A DNA stretch of 64,000 nucleotides, from the NCBI GenBank assembly GCA_001543395.1, contig LPNG01000002.1:1-64000 (forward strand). The letters run 5' to 3'. The DNA comes from Candidatus Alcium sp. F082. GTDB taxonomy: Bacteria; Bacteroidota; Bacteroidia; Bacteroidales; F082. The notes below the pieces were generated by a model. That model was not told where the DNA came from. It saw only the letters and a program-made list of their open reading frames with translations, and searched no databases. Shown here piece by piece: positions 27,087 through 34,433 of this stretch (position 1 is its first letter; every line of letters begins with the position of its first letter). A program made the translations under genes and the position numbers.

Positions 27087-29696
27087 ATGAACGCATACGA
27101 AATAAGAAATAGCTTCTTGGACTTCTTCCGTTCGAAGGAGCACACCATCGTGCCGTCGGCACCCATCGTCGTCAAGAACGACCCCACCCTGATGTTTACC
27201 AACGCTGGCATGAACCAGTTCAAGGACATCTTCCTGGGCAACCAGCCCTCGAAGTGGAAACGCGCCGCTGACTCGCAGAAATGCTTGCGCGTGTCGGGCA
27301 AGCACAACGACCTCGAGGAAGTGGGCCACGACACCTACCACCATACCATGTTTGAGATGCTCGGCAACTGGTCGTTTGGCGACTACTTCAAGAAAGAGGC
27401 CATCGCCTACGCCTGGGAGTACCTCACCGAGGTGGTGAAGATCGACAAGGACCGTCTCTACGTCACCGTCTTCGGCGGCGACGAAAAGGACGGCCAGCCT
27501 GCCGACATGGAGGCCTACGGCTACTGGAAAGAGCACGTCAGCGAAGACCGTATCATCTACGGCAACAAGAAAGACAACTTCTGGGAGATGGGCGAGACGG
27601 GTCCCTGCGGCCCCTGCTCTGAGATCCACATCGACCTGCGCGACGACGCTGCCCGCAAGCAAATCCCTGGTCGCGACCTCGTCAACATGGACGACCCGCA
27701 GGTGATTGAGATCTGGAACCTCGTGTTCATGCAATACAACCGCATGGTCAACGGCCAGCTGGTGGAACTCCCCGCCAAGCACGTCGACACAGGCATGGGC
27801 TTTGAGCGCCTCGTCCGCGTGCTGCAAGGCAAGACCTCGAACTACGACACCGACGTGTTCCAACCCATCATCCAGGCCATCGCCAAGATGTCGGGCATTG
27901 AATACGGCAAGGCTGAGAAGACCGACATCGCCATGCGCGTCATCGCCGACCACCTGCGTGCCGTGAGCTTCGCCATCGCCGACGGACAGCTGCCGTCGAA
28001 CAACGGCGCCGGCTACGTCATCCGCCGCGTGTTGCGTCGCGCCGTGCGCTATGGCTTCACCTTCCTCGGCTTCGAAGAGCCGTTTGTGTGCCAGCTCCTG
28101 CCCATCCTGGTGCAGCAGATGGAGCACAACTACCCCGAGATCAAGTCGCAGCAAGAGCTCGTCAGCAAGGTCATCCGCGAAGAGGAGGCCTCGTTCCTGC
28201 GTACCCTGGCACAAGGCATCAAACGCTTTGAGGGTTATGTGGAACAACACAAGGGTCAGGACATCGACGGCAACTTCGCCTTCGAGCTGTTCGACACCTT
28301 CGGCTTCCCCATCGACCTCACCCAGCTGATGGCCTCCGAGAAGGGCATCAACGTCGACATGGAAGGCTTCAAGGCCAACCTCGAAGAGCAGAAGAACCGC
28401 TCGCGCAAAGCCGCCGAGAAAGCCAATGGCGACTGGGTGGTGGTGAACGAGAGCGAGCAGCCCACCGAGTTTGTCGGCTACACCGACATGAGCTGCGAGA
28501 GCCACATCCTGCGTTTCCGCGAGGTGGTGGCCAAGAAGAAGACCCACTTCGAGATCGTCCTCGACAAGACCCCGTTCTATGCCGAGATGGGCGGTGAGGT
28601 GGGCGACACCGGCACCCTGACCTCCGAGAACGAGACCATCAAAATCGTGAATACCGTCAAGGAAAACAACCTTGTCATCCATATCACCGAGCAGCTGCCG
28701 CAAAACCCCGAGGTGGCTTTCACTGCCGCCATCGACGTGGAACGCCGTCAGCGCATCGCCAACAACCACAGCGCCACCCACCTGATGCACGCTGCCTTGA
28801 GGCAGGTGCTGGGTAGCCACGTGGAGCAAAAGGGCTCATTGGTCGACGACCAGCGCCTGCGCTTCGACTTCAGCCACTTCGCCAAGATGACGCCCGAGGA
28901 GATTCAAAAGGTGGAGAAGATCGTCAACCAAAAGATCCGCGAGAACATCCCGAACGTGACCTACGCCGAGATCCCGATCGACGAGGCCAAGGCCATGGGT
29001 GCCACGGCGTTGTTTGGTGAGAAATACGGCGACAAGGTGCGCGTGGTGGTCTTCGACAAGGACTACTCCATGGAGCTCTGCGGTGGTTGTCACACCAGCG
29101 CCACGGGCAACATCGGCATGTTCAAGATCGTCAGTGAAGGCGCCATCGCCGCCGGCATCCGCCGCATCGAGGCCATCACCGGCGAGGCCGTGGAGCAATA
29201 CCTCGACGAGCAGCTCGACCTCATCGGTCGCCTGCGCGAGTGCGTCAAGTCGCCCGACCTGGTGAAAGCCGTCACCTCGCTCAACGAGCAGAACTCCGCC
29301 TTGAAGAAAGAGGTGGAGCACCTGATGCAGGAGAAGGCCCAGGCCATGGCCGAGAGGCTGCACGAGAAGGCCCTCGACCACGAAGGCTATAAACTCATCA
29401 TGGATACCCTGCCTTGTGGTGGCGACCAGCTGCGTAACATCGCCTTGATGCTGAAACAGATGAACGAGAGCACCATCGCCATCCTCGGCTCCGTGGCCGA
29501 AGGCAAGCCTTCGCTCTGCCTATTGCTGCCCGAGGCCTTTGCTGACGCCAAAGACCTTGACGCCACCAAGCTCATCCGTGAGGTGGCCAAGGAGATCCAA
29601 GGCGGTGGCGGCGGACAGAAGACCCTCTGCGTGGCCGGTGGACGCAATGCCGATGGACTGCCGAAGGCGATGCAGCTTTTAAGGGAAAAGATTTAA
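27087..29696 (+). CDS. alaS: alanine--tRNA ligase
   Basis: An 869-residue class II aminoacyl-tRNA synthetase. It has the class II core (RSKEHTIVPSAP, TNAGMNQFKDIFLG, FEMLGNWSFGDYFKKEA), the tRNA-binding region, the editing domain with NNHSATHLMHAALRQVLG near residue 555 and CGGCHTSATGNIGMF near 665, and the C-Ala region with GGGGGQ near 840. All catalytic and editing metal-site motifs are present, and length is normal. It is followed by a strong terminator. Confidence 0.97.
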   Translation: MNAYEIRNSFLDFFRSKEHTIVPSAPIVVKNDPTLMFTNAGMNQFKDIFLGNQPSKWKRAADSQKCLRVSGKHNDLEEVGHDTYHHTMFEMLGNWSFGDYFKKEAIAYAWEYLTEVVKIDKDRLYVTVFGGDEKDGQPADMEAYGYWKEHVSEDRIIYGNKKDNFWEMGETGPCGPCSEIHIDLRDDAARKQIPGRDLVNMDDPQVIEIWNLVFMQYNRMVNGQLVELPAKHVDTGMGFERLVRVLQGKTSNYDTDVFQPIIQAIAKMSGIEYGKAEKTDIAMRVIADHLRAVSFAIADGQLPSNNGAGYVIRRVLRRAVRYGFTFLGFEEPFVCQLLPILVQQMEHNYPEIKSQQELVSKVIREEEASFLRTLAQGIKRFEGYVEQHKGQDIDGNFAFELFDTFGFPIDLTQLMASEKGINVDMEGFKANLEEQKNRSRKAAEKANGDWVVVNESEQPTEFVGYTDMSCESHILRFREVVAKKKTHFEIVLDKTPFYAEMGGEVGDTGTLTSENETIKIVNTVKENNLVIHITEQLPQNPEVAFTAAIDVERRQRIANNHSATHLMHAALRQVLGSHVEQKGSLVDDQRLRFDFSHFAKMTPEEIQKVEKIVNQKIRENIPNVTYAEIPIDEAKAMGATALFGEKYGDKVRVVVFDKDYSMELCGGCHTSATGNIGMFKIVSEGAIAAGIRRIEAITGEAVEQYLDEQLDLIGRLRECVKSPDLVKAVTSLNEQNSALKKEVEHLMQEKAQAMAERLHEKALDHEGYKLIMDTLPCGGDQLRNIALMLKQMNESTIAILGSVAEGKPSLCLLLPEAFADAKDLDATKLIREVAKEIQGGGGGQKTLCVAGGRNADGLPKAMQLLREKI

Positions 29697-29720
29697 ATTG
29701 CAATAACCTATTGCAAGTAA

Positions 29721-29750
29721 CAAAGGCGCTTAACGCGCCTTTGTTATTTT
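29721..29750 (+). terminator. intrinsic terminator of alaS
   Basis: CAAAGGCGC (29721-29729) pairs with GCGCCTTTG (29735-29743), followed by TTATTTT. It begins 24 bases after the stop. Confidence 0.85.
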
Positions 29751-29752
29751 AT

Positions 29753-29849
29753 TTTCAGCACTATACCCGACAACAAACGACTGCTGTCAACTACAAACGT
29801 TTGTTCACCGGCTTAGTCTTGACAAGGGATGCATCTTTGCAGCAATAAA
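29753..29849 (+). promoter_or_regulatory. cassette leader, copy 1
   Basis: About 95 bp nearly identical to 32432-32530 and 33645-33745. Shared blocks include TACCCGAC, CAAACGAC, ACTACAAACGTTT and GCATCTTTGC. The last resembles a TAnnTTTG -7 element (CATCTTTG at 29832-29839), so the leader is probably a plus-strand promoter plus upstream control sequence. Confidence 0.75.
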
Positions 29850-29867
29850 CATTAAAAACCAACAATT

Positions 29868-30371
29868 ATGGAAACACCAAAATACATTGAAGGCATCCCA
29901 ACAGAAAAGAAGAAAAGTCCGGAAAGACGTAGTTTGATCGAACATTATTATGATTTGCTGTGGAAAGAGTTGCAACGGGAAAATGGAACAAATGGCATTT
30001 TCAACCCGTTTTTGGGCGTTACAGTCATTATTAAAAAGGGAGAAAGCGACAAAAAGACAATCAATCGTGCTTCTGCCGACTGGAAATCGACATATGCAGT
30101 AAAACACCTAAAGCAAGTTATCACCTTCGCTCACGGAAAAGAAGACGCACCTATTTTTGTGGAAGCCAAGACAGGAACGCAAAAGAAAAACGGTTACAAA
30201 AATATAGCCATCCTATACCATGAATTTGTCCACCCCGAGATGGCGTATTTGAATTTTATGGTAAAACTGACCATTGGAATCAAAAGCGACGGGAAACATG
30301 TACAATACTGCGTGAACAAGATAGAGACACAAAACAAAAAACCAATCGTATCCAGCGATTACCCTACTTGA
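29868..30371 (+). CDS. cassette protein 1, LPD3-like
   Basis: A 167-residue protein, no signal peptide or membrane segment. It is a paralogue of cassette protein 2 (32545): the segments NRASADWKSTYAV and RHASKKYSSTLAL line up, as do VKLTIGIKSDGKHVQYCVNK and VKMMVGVKRTGEKIQYCITA. The pattern resembles the LPD3-type domain described in phage and conjugative-element polyvalent proteins; this assignment is from memory of the family and is tentative. The gene lies between the shared leader and trailer. Its last 42 bases overlap a predicted antisense RNA. The ATG at 29868 follows the -7-like element by 28 bases. Function unknown. Confidence 0.7.
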   Translation: METPKYIEGIPTEKKKSPERRSLIEHYYDLLWKELQRENGTNGIFNPFLGVTVIIKKGESDKKTINRASADWKSTYAVKHLKQVITFAHGKEDAPIFVEAKTGTQKKNGYKNIAILYHEFVHPEMAYLNFMVKLTIGIKSDGKHVQYCVNKIETQNKKPIVSSDYPT

Positions 30372-30397
30372 AGGGAACACATACGATTGGTTTTCTG
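30330..30397 (-). ncRNA. predicted convergent small RNA of cassette 1
   Basis: A minus-strand promoter (TTG at 30431-30429, 19-base spacer, TAATTTTG at 30409-30402) points into this segment. The RNA would form a 14-bp stem, AAAACCAATCGTAT with ATACGATTGGTTTT (30394-30381 and 30351-30338), then a U-rich tail. It would be about 65 nt and antisense to the last 42 bases of the ORF. The same stem can end the plus-strand mRNA. No expression evidence is available. Confidence 0.5.
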
Positions 30398-30480
30398 CCT
30401 GCAAAATTACAACTTTTCCACAGACCCGCAAGGGGATGGACGGTTTTTCTCTTTATACCGAGGCACCAGCAGGCATGTCA
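30392..30480. repeat. cassette trailer, copy 1
   Basis: About 85 bp shared with 33054-33144 and, slightly shorter, 34311-34392. Common blocks are CTGCAAAATTACAACTTTTC, GCAAGGG, TTTTTCTCTTT and the end AGCAGGCATGTCAT. The first block is the reverse complement of a TAATTTTG promoter. The trailer runs into a truncated family A palindrome (30469-30510) that lacks its right arm. Confidence 0.8.
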
Positions 30481-30527
30481 TCCCTGCGCTGGCCTGTGCG
30501 GGACCTATAAGAACAATCCGACCTCCA

Positions 30528-31646
30528 TTAAACAAATTCCCACATCGATTCTGGTGTGACCACAGAGAAGTCAGTATCCGGATAGGCCTCGGCAAACGCC
30601 ATGGGCATCGTTGGCTTTTTCTTCGGACTCCACTTGAATTCGAAGGCGTGCATCATGCCGTCCTCTAACTCGACCAAGTCGATTTCCTTTTGGTCGTGGT
30701 TGCGCCAGAAATACAGTTGTGCGAAACTTCCGCAATAGGCATTGCGCTTCACTCGTTCGCTTACCATAAGATTCTCCCACAATGCGCCTACATCGTTACG
30801 CACTTCCAAAGGTGCGAAATTGGAAAGGACTGCATTACGAACCCCGTTGTCGTAAAAATACACTTTCTTTCCTTTCTTTATCTCATTTCTCAGGTTTCGA
30901 CTAAAAGAACCGAGACGAAACACCACAAAACACTTTTCGAGCAGCCCGATATAGCTCTCCACGGTCTCTTTATCCACACCAAGCGTGTTTGACAACTCGT
31001 TATACGACACTTCGTTGCCCAATTGCAAGGCCAACGCCCTGACCAACTTTTGAACCAGTTCCGGTTTCTTTATACCACGATACGACAAGATATCTTTATA
31101 TAGATAATTGTTGGTCAGCGTCATGAGTGTACGTTTGGCATCGGCGGGCGAAGTAACCACATCAGGATACAGGCCAAAGACAAGCCGTTGTTCCAAAAGG
31201 CGCTGCTGCTCACGTTCTGAGGTATCATTGGCTAGTTCGCGCAATGAAAGCGGGTAGAGATAATGCTCGATTAGGCGTCCCGTGGCGGGTTCGTTGATGT
31301 CATCTGACAAAGACAGGGACGAAGAACCGGTCACAACTACTTGGGTATTGAGTTTCAAGTCGCCAATTTTCTTCAGGACGAGTCCGACATTATGGACGCG
31401 TTGTGCTTCATCTATAAAAACCATGTCGTAGCCGCTTAATAGCGACTTCAGCTCTGTCGTGGTCTTGTCTTCGAGCAGCATGGTGTCGTCCAAGTCATCG
31501 CAATTCAAGCGCAAGCAACGTTTGTCGGGATCCTGCATGGTGTCCAGCAGCGTAGTCTTTCCTACTTGGCGAGGGCCGAGCAAAACGATGACCTTTTTCT
31601 TGTTGAAATCAGCCAACACATTCTTTTCCGCAATTCGTTTAATCAT
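30528..31646 (-). CDS. AAA ATPase with DUF4143 domain
   Basis: A 372-residue protein of the AAA_14/DUF4143 type. The Walker A motif is LLGPRQVGKTTLLD near residue 22, Walker B is MVFIDEAQRV near 74, and sensor-like VVVTGSSSLSLS follows near 102. The C-terminal ~150 residues carry the DUF4143 domain with a nuclease-like VYFYDNGVRNAVL and KEIDLVELEDGMMHAFEFKW block. Members occur in accessory regions; some have been suggested to act in defence or as toxin partners, but function is not established. It sits between cassette 1 and cassette 2 on the opposite strand and has its own promoter with an overlapping inverted repeat. Confidence 0.88.
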   Translation of the reverse strand: MIKRIAEKNVLADFNKKKVIVLLGPRQVGKTTLLDTMQDPDKRCLRLNCDDLDDTMLLEDKTTTELKSLLSGYDMVFIDEAQRVHNVGLVLKKIGDLKLNTQVVVTGSSSLSLSDDINEPATGRLIEHYLYPLSLRELANDTSEREQQRLLEQRLVFGLYPDVVTSPADAKRTLMTLTNNYLYKDILSYRGIKKPELVQKLVRALALQLGNEVSYNELSNTLGVDKETVESYIGLLEKCFVVFRLGSFSRNLRNEIKKGKKVYFYDNGVRNAVLSNFAPLEVRNDVGALWENLMVSERVKRNAYCGSFAQLYFWRNHDQKEIDLVELEDGMMHAFEFKWSPKKKPTMPMAFAEAYPDTDFSVVTPESMWEFV

Positions 31647-31666
31647 TTCTTATATGAATTAGCTTG

Positions 31667-31718
31667 CAAAGATAGAAAAAAAACTTCAAACCGCCAAATT
31701 ATGCCAAATTTGGCGGTT
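31667..31718 (-). promoter_or_regulatory. promoter and possible operator of the ATPase gene
   Basis: Read on the minus strand, TATCTTTG (31674-31667) lies 21 bases before the ATG. Just upstream, AACCGCCAAATT (31689-31700) and AATTTGGCGGTT (31707-31718) form a 12-bp inverted repeat, with a further AGCGGTTAACC half-site at 31744. The placement over the -33 region suggests repressor binding. Confidence 0.6.
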
Positions 31719-31772
31719 ATAACCGAAAATTTCAGACGAATTTAGCGGTTAACCATGACGTTTGCAATGCAA

Positions 31773-31855
31773 GCAGGCATGTCATACCGAGCCTTCCCCC
31801 TTTCAAATGGGGTGCCCGAAGGGCGGGGGATTCAGGCGAGCGTATCTATGCCTGC
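31773..31855. repeat. family A palindromic repeat, copy 3
   Basis: GCAGGCATGTCATACCGA starts and GCGTATCTATGCCTGC ends the element; the middle contains a GC-rich stem (CCTTCCCCC with GGGCGGGGG). It is followed without a gap by a composite family G repeat. Confidence 0.8.
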
Positions 31856-32130
31856 GGCTTGCTTTTTTATGTTCCTTCTCCTTGATGAGAAGTAAGCGAA
31901 GAATCAAGGCCAAAACCATCGGCCCAGCGCACGTCCGCCTAAACGCCTGACTATCAAGTCGGGTAGTGACTTTTGCAAAGTCAAACGCAAGCGCACCTCA
32001 CTGAAAGTCAAGCGTTTAGTCGTCCCTTGGGCGACCGCCCCTCCGCGTTTTGGCCGGGCCCGCGCGCCCATCCCTGTCAGTCTTTGGCGTTCCCACACAC
32101 GGTGTCCGTTGTTCTCACCTTCGTTCTAAA
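31856..32130. repeat. composite structured repeat (family G), copy 1
   Basis: About 275 bp closely matching 33181-33480 and more distantly 34434-34695. The hairpin module has an outer stem CTAAACGCCTGACT (31939-31952) with AGTCAAGCGTTTAG (32006-32019), and an inner hairpin GACTTT-TGC-AAAGTC (31968-31982). A GC-rich arm (GGCCGGGCCCGCGCGCCCA) and GGCGTTCCCACACACGG follow. A 64-residue minus-strand ORF crosses it but is not judged coding. Confidence 0.8.
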
Positions 32131-32151
32131 CGACACACTCCAGCCCTTGGA

Positions 32152-32176
32152 GTCATTGCGGACTTGATCCGCAATC
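32152..32176. repeat. short palindromic repeat (family C), copy 1
   Basis: ATTGCGGA and TCCGCAAT flank CTTGA. Copies occur at 33502-33526, 35200-35225 and, reversed, 50301-50331. In copies 1 and 2 it is followed by CTCCTAAACCGCCAGAGGAC and marks the end of the family G composite. Confidence 0.8.
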
Positions 32177-32217
32177 TCCTAAACCGCCAGAGGACTACCC
32201 CCTCGTCGTCGCTTCGC

Positions 32218-32366
32218 GTCATTGCGAGGAACGAAGCAATCTAGATGAGCAGCGACCCCTATGGGCTAAAGGCTCCTTGAAAGTACCGCTACTCGTGGGT
32301 TAGCTGAACTCGTTTTAGGGTAGCGGTACTCCTAGATTGCTTCGTCGTGCCTCCTCGCAATGACGG
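32218..32366. repeat. paired inverted repeat (family F)
   Basis: GTCATTGCGAGGAACGAAGC (from 32218) is inverted at 32332-32366 (GATTGCTTCGTC, CCTCGCAATGAC). Inner arms AGTACCGCTAC and GTAGCGGTACT also pair. The 898-bp gap from 31647 to 32544 holds only this, the ATPase control region, family A, G and C repeats and the cassette 2 leader. Confidence 0.75.
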
Positions 32367-32431
32367 ACAATCCTCAAGGTGCTTTGATACGGGAAACATG
32401 GATGCGACACATGCTTATTGAGTCACATTCA

Positions 32432-32530
32432 TTCCCAGTTACTTACCCGACAGCAAACGACTACAGTCGACTACAAACGTTTAACCAACGGCTTAGTCCC
32501 GACAAGGGTTGCATCTTTGCAGCGAAAACA
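32432..32530 (+). promoter_or_regulatory. cassette leader, copy 2
   Basis: Nearly identical to the leader of cassette 3 over ACTTACCCGACAGCAAACGA and CTACAGTCGACTACAAACG, and close to the leader of cassette 1. The -7-like CATCTTTG lies at 32512-32519. The segment contains the direct repeat CGACTACA-GT-CGACTACA. Confidence 0.75.
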
Positions 32531-32544
32531 AAAAACACTGTTAT

Positions 32545-32976
32545 ATGGAAGCACAAGACGACAAGACCATCCAGATTCCAATGGAGGACGGAAAAGAAGC
32601 CCTGAAACAACGCCAAGAAATCATTTCGCAAGTGTATCGCAGATGGACGGAGGAAAACCCTGACAAAAGAGTATACAACCGCTCGTTGAAAGATTACATC
32701 AACAAACGCTATCTTTCAATAACCGAGACCATGCGTCATGCCTCAAAAAAATATTCTTCAACCTTGGCGCTTCTGCAATTGGACACCATCCTACGGTATT
32801 CTGTAGTTTACGGAAAGCCCAAACCTCCGAAAAAAGGGATTGCCAATCAAAAAATATTCTCATACATGCTGGAAATGCGCTATGAATTGGTAGGCATTGG
32901 TCTTGTGAAAATGATGGTTGGTGTGAAGCGCACTGGAGAGAAGATTCAGTATTGCATTACTGCCATAGAGGCATAA
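32545..32976 (+). CDS. cassette protein 2, LPD3-like
   Basis: A 143-residue soluble protein. Residues about 45-143 match cassette protein 1 and show the pattern YINKRYLSITETMRHASKKY, STLALLQLDTIL, then a KPKPPKKG linker and GLVKMMVGVKRTGEKIQYCI. This resembles the LPD3-like domain of polyvalent proteins in mobile elements, here as a stand-alone gene. No catalytic motif is obvious. The ATG at 32545 is chosen because the alternative TTG upstream lies in the leader's -7 element. The predicted small RNA begins its terminator right at the stop codon. Function unknown; a conflict-system role is an inference. Confidence 0.7.
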   Translation: MEAQDDKTIQIPMEDGKEALKQRQEIISQVYRRWTEENPDKRVYNRSLKDYINKRYLSITETMRHASKKYSSTLALLQLDTILRYSVVYGKPKPPKKGIANQKIFSYMLEMRYELVGIGLVKMMVGVKRTGEKIQYCITAIEA

Positions 32977-33060
32977 AAAAAAGAAACCGATAGGTTGACT
33001 CGCTCGAAAGGTCATCGCCAAATTGTGGACGTCAACGGACTGTTCCCCTATTGATTTCTG
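32973..33060 (-). ncRNA. predicted convergent small RNA of cassette 2
   Basis: A minus-strand promoter (TTG at 33094-33092, 19-base spacer, TAATTTTG at 33072-33065) precedes it. The RNA closes on itself: GAAATCAATAGG (33058-33047) pairs with CCTATCGGTTTC (32994-32983), an inner GTTGAC/GTCAAC stem adds to it, and eight U residues follow (32982-32975). Size about 85 nt, next to the ORF stop. Confidence 0.5.
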
Positions 33061-33144
33061 CCTGCAAAATTACAACTTTTCCACAGACCCGCAAGGGAAT
33101 GGGCTGTTTTTCTCTTTTTACCGAGATGCTAGCAGGCATGTCAT
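33054..33144. repeat. cassette trailer, copy 2
   Basis: Matches trailer copy 1 over almost its whole length, from TTTCTGCCTGCAAAATTACA to AGCAGGCATGTCATACC, including the minus-strand promoter. Confidence 0.8.
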
Positions 33145-33180
33145 ACCGACCGAGGGATGAGGGAGTGTATCTATGCCTGC
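33132..33180. repeat. family A palindromic repeat, copy 4 (single unit)
   Basis: The simplest copy: GCAGGCATGTCATACCGACC, a short middle, and GTGTATCTATGCCTGC. It has no inner unit and so shows the basic 49-bp form of the family. Confidence 0.8.
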
Positions 33181-33480
33181 GGCTTGCTTTTTATGTTCCT
33201 TTCCCCTTGATGGGAAATCGAAGATTCGACACAAGTCAAAGGAACCAAAGGATCAAGACCAAAACCATCGGCCCTGCGCACGTCCGCCTAAACGCCTGAC
33301 TTTCAAGTCGGGTAGTGAATTTTGCAAAGTCAAACGCAAGCGCCCCTCCCTAAAAGTCAAGCGTTTAGTCGTCCCTTGGGCGACCGCCCCTCCGCGTTTT
33401 GGCCGGGCCCGCGCGCCCACCCCTGTCAGTCTTTGGCGTTCCCACACACGGTGTCCGTTGTTCTCACCTTCGTTCTAAAC
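33181..33480. repeat. composite structured repeat (family G), copy 2
   Basis: Closely matches copy 1. Outer stem CTAAACGCCTGACTTT (33288-33303) with AAAGTCAAGCGTTTAG (33353-33368); the inner hairpin is 33317-33331. It begins right after family A copy 4 and ends near family C copy 2. The 782-bp gap 32977-33758 holds this, the trailer, those two repeats and the cassette 3 leader. Confidence 0.8.
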
Positions 33481-33501
33481 GACACACCTGCACCTTTTAC
33501 C

Positions 33502-33526
33502 GTCATTGCGGACTTGATCCGCAATC
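33502..33526. repeat. short palindromic repeat (family C), copy 2
   Basis: Identical in its 25 bases to copy 1 at 32152, with the same CTCCTAAACCGCCAGAGGAC flank. Confidence 0.8.
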
Positions 33527-33644
33527 TCCTAAACCGCCAGAGGACTACATCCCTCGTCGTCGCTTCGCGTCATCGCAAGCGAAGCGCGGCGATCCATTTA
33601 TGACAGATTTATGTAAGATTTGTTTCCAAAATAACATCCATTTC

Positions 33645-33745
33645 ATTTCCAGCTACTTACCCGACAGCAAACGACTACAGTCGACTACAAACGTTTAATC
33701 AATGGGTAGGTCTTGACAGACAATGCATCTTTGCGACAGTATTAC
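33645..33745 (+). promoter_or_regulatory. cassette leader, copy 3
   Basis: Shares ACTTACCCGACAGCAAACGA and CTACAGTCGACTACAAACG with copy 2, then diverges slightly before GCATCTTTGC (33725-33734), which contains the -7-like CATCTTTG. Confidence 0.75.
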
Positions 33746-33758
33746 AAAAACAAAGAAA

Positions 33759-34226
33759 ATGGAAGAGTTACAACAAGGAGCATTTGGGCCCATTTACACC
33801 CAATTCGAGAGCAAACCGAAAGAAGCCATGACCCATCTATGCAATGTAAAAGACGGAGAATGTCCAAAAGCCTTCTATCGTGAAGATGTCGGATTTGTTG
33901 ATTTCGTTTGGGGAAAGCCCAACGACAAAACCACTGGTAAGGGTGGTTTCGGACTATCGCACATTCTTACGGACCACGGCGACGAAATCAAGGATTTCAA
34001 TATCGACCCAATCGATTTCATCCTGATGATTATGAATTTCGGCAAACTTAACACAGAAGGAAAGAAAAACAGGATTTACCTTGAAGGCAAAGAGTTTAGG
34101 CTGATTGTCACCACAGAATGGTATGGAAAGTCGAAGCAACTTCTACTTACAGCATTCGACCTACGCCCCATATCAAGGAAAAACCCGCAGCGGGCAAAAG
34201 AAATGAAAAAAGCCCCTAAAAGATAG
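33759..34226 (+). CDS. cassette protein 3, PBECR-like putative ribonuclease
   Basis: A 155-residue soluble protein unrelated to cassette proteins 1 and 2, although it has the same flanks. Its core (about 50-135) reads VDFVWGKPND, GKGGFGLSHILTDHGDEI, NRIYLEGKEFRLIVTTEW and KQLLLTAFDLRP. This pattern resembles the phage Barnase-EndoU-ColicinE5/D-RelE-like (PBECR) nuclease group, with the histidines of the GLSHILTDH block as likely catalytic residues. The tail is basic. The assignment is from motif memory and needs a profile search. The ATG at 33759 is chosen because an earlier in-frame ATG lies in the leader promoter. Confidence 0.7.
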   Translation: MEELQQGAFGPIYTQFESKPKEAMTHLCNVKDGECPKAFYREDVGFVDFVWGKPNDKTTGKGGFGLSHILTDHGDEIKDFNIDPIDFILMIMNFGKLNTEGKKNRIYLEGKEFRLIVTTEWYGKSKQLLLTAFDLRPISRKNPQRAKEMKKAPKR

Positions 34227-34308
34227 GAGCTTTTATTCTTTGTCGTTATCTCCGCAAGGATACTCGTAGGATCGATTTTACGGCCAGCCCTGTTTACCGG
34301 CCAACGAC
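34205..34308 (-). ncRNA. predicted convergent small RNA of cassette 3
   Basis: A minus-strand promoter (TTG at 34342-34340, 19-base spacer, TAATTTTG at 34320-34313) precedes it. TGTCGTT (34309-34303) pairs with AACGACA (34247-34241) to close a structured body, and a terminator hairpin with a U-run follows (34231-34205). Size about 100 nt, overlapping the last 22 bases of the ORF. The hairpin can also end the plus-strand mRNA. Confidence 0.5.
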
Positions 34309-34310
34309 AC

Positions 34311-34392
34311 TGCAAAATTACAACTTTTCCGTAAACCTGCAAGGGGATGGGCATTTTTTCTCTTTTTACCGAGATGCAAGCAGGCATGTCAT
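34311..34392. repeat. cassette trailer, copy 3
   Basis: Shares CTGCAAAATTACAACTTTTC, GCAAGGGGATGG, TTTTTCTCTTTTTACCGAG and GCAGGCATGTCAT with the other two trailers. It is more diverged in the -33 to -7 spacer but keeps its 19-base length. Confidence 0.8.
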
Positions 34393-34433
34393 CCCTGCGT
34401 TGGCCTGTGCGGGGGCTTGGGATCTATGCCTGC
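34380..34433. repeat. family A-like palindromic repeat, copy 6
   Basis: GCAGGCATGTCATCCC starts and GATCTATGCCTGC ends the element; the ACCGA core is replaced by CCCTGCG. The truncated copy at 30469-30510 has almost the same inner sequence. Confidence 0.7.

Noticed and set aside
27081-28829. 582-residue open frame antisense to alaS
   Set aside because: Shadow frame of a highly conserved synthetase gene.
30216-30246. HEFVH in cassette protein 1 as an HExxH zinc protease motif
   Set aside because: The paralogue in cassette 2 lacks both histidines at the aligned position, so the match is probably chance.
31904-32098. 64-residue minus-strand ORFs repeated at 31,904 and 33,253 (and a longer one at 34,424)
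   Set aside because: They cross the composite repeat. Differences between copies change amino acids freely and the conserved feature is base pairing, so coding is unlikely.
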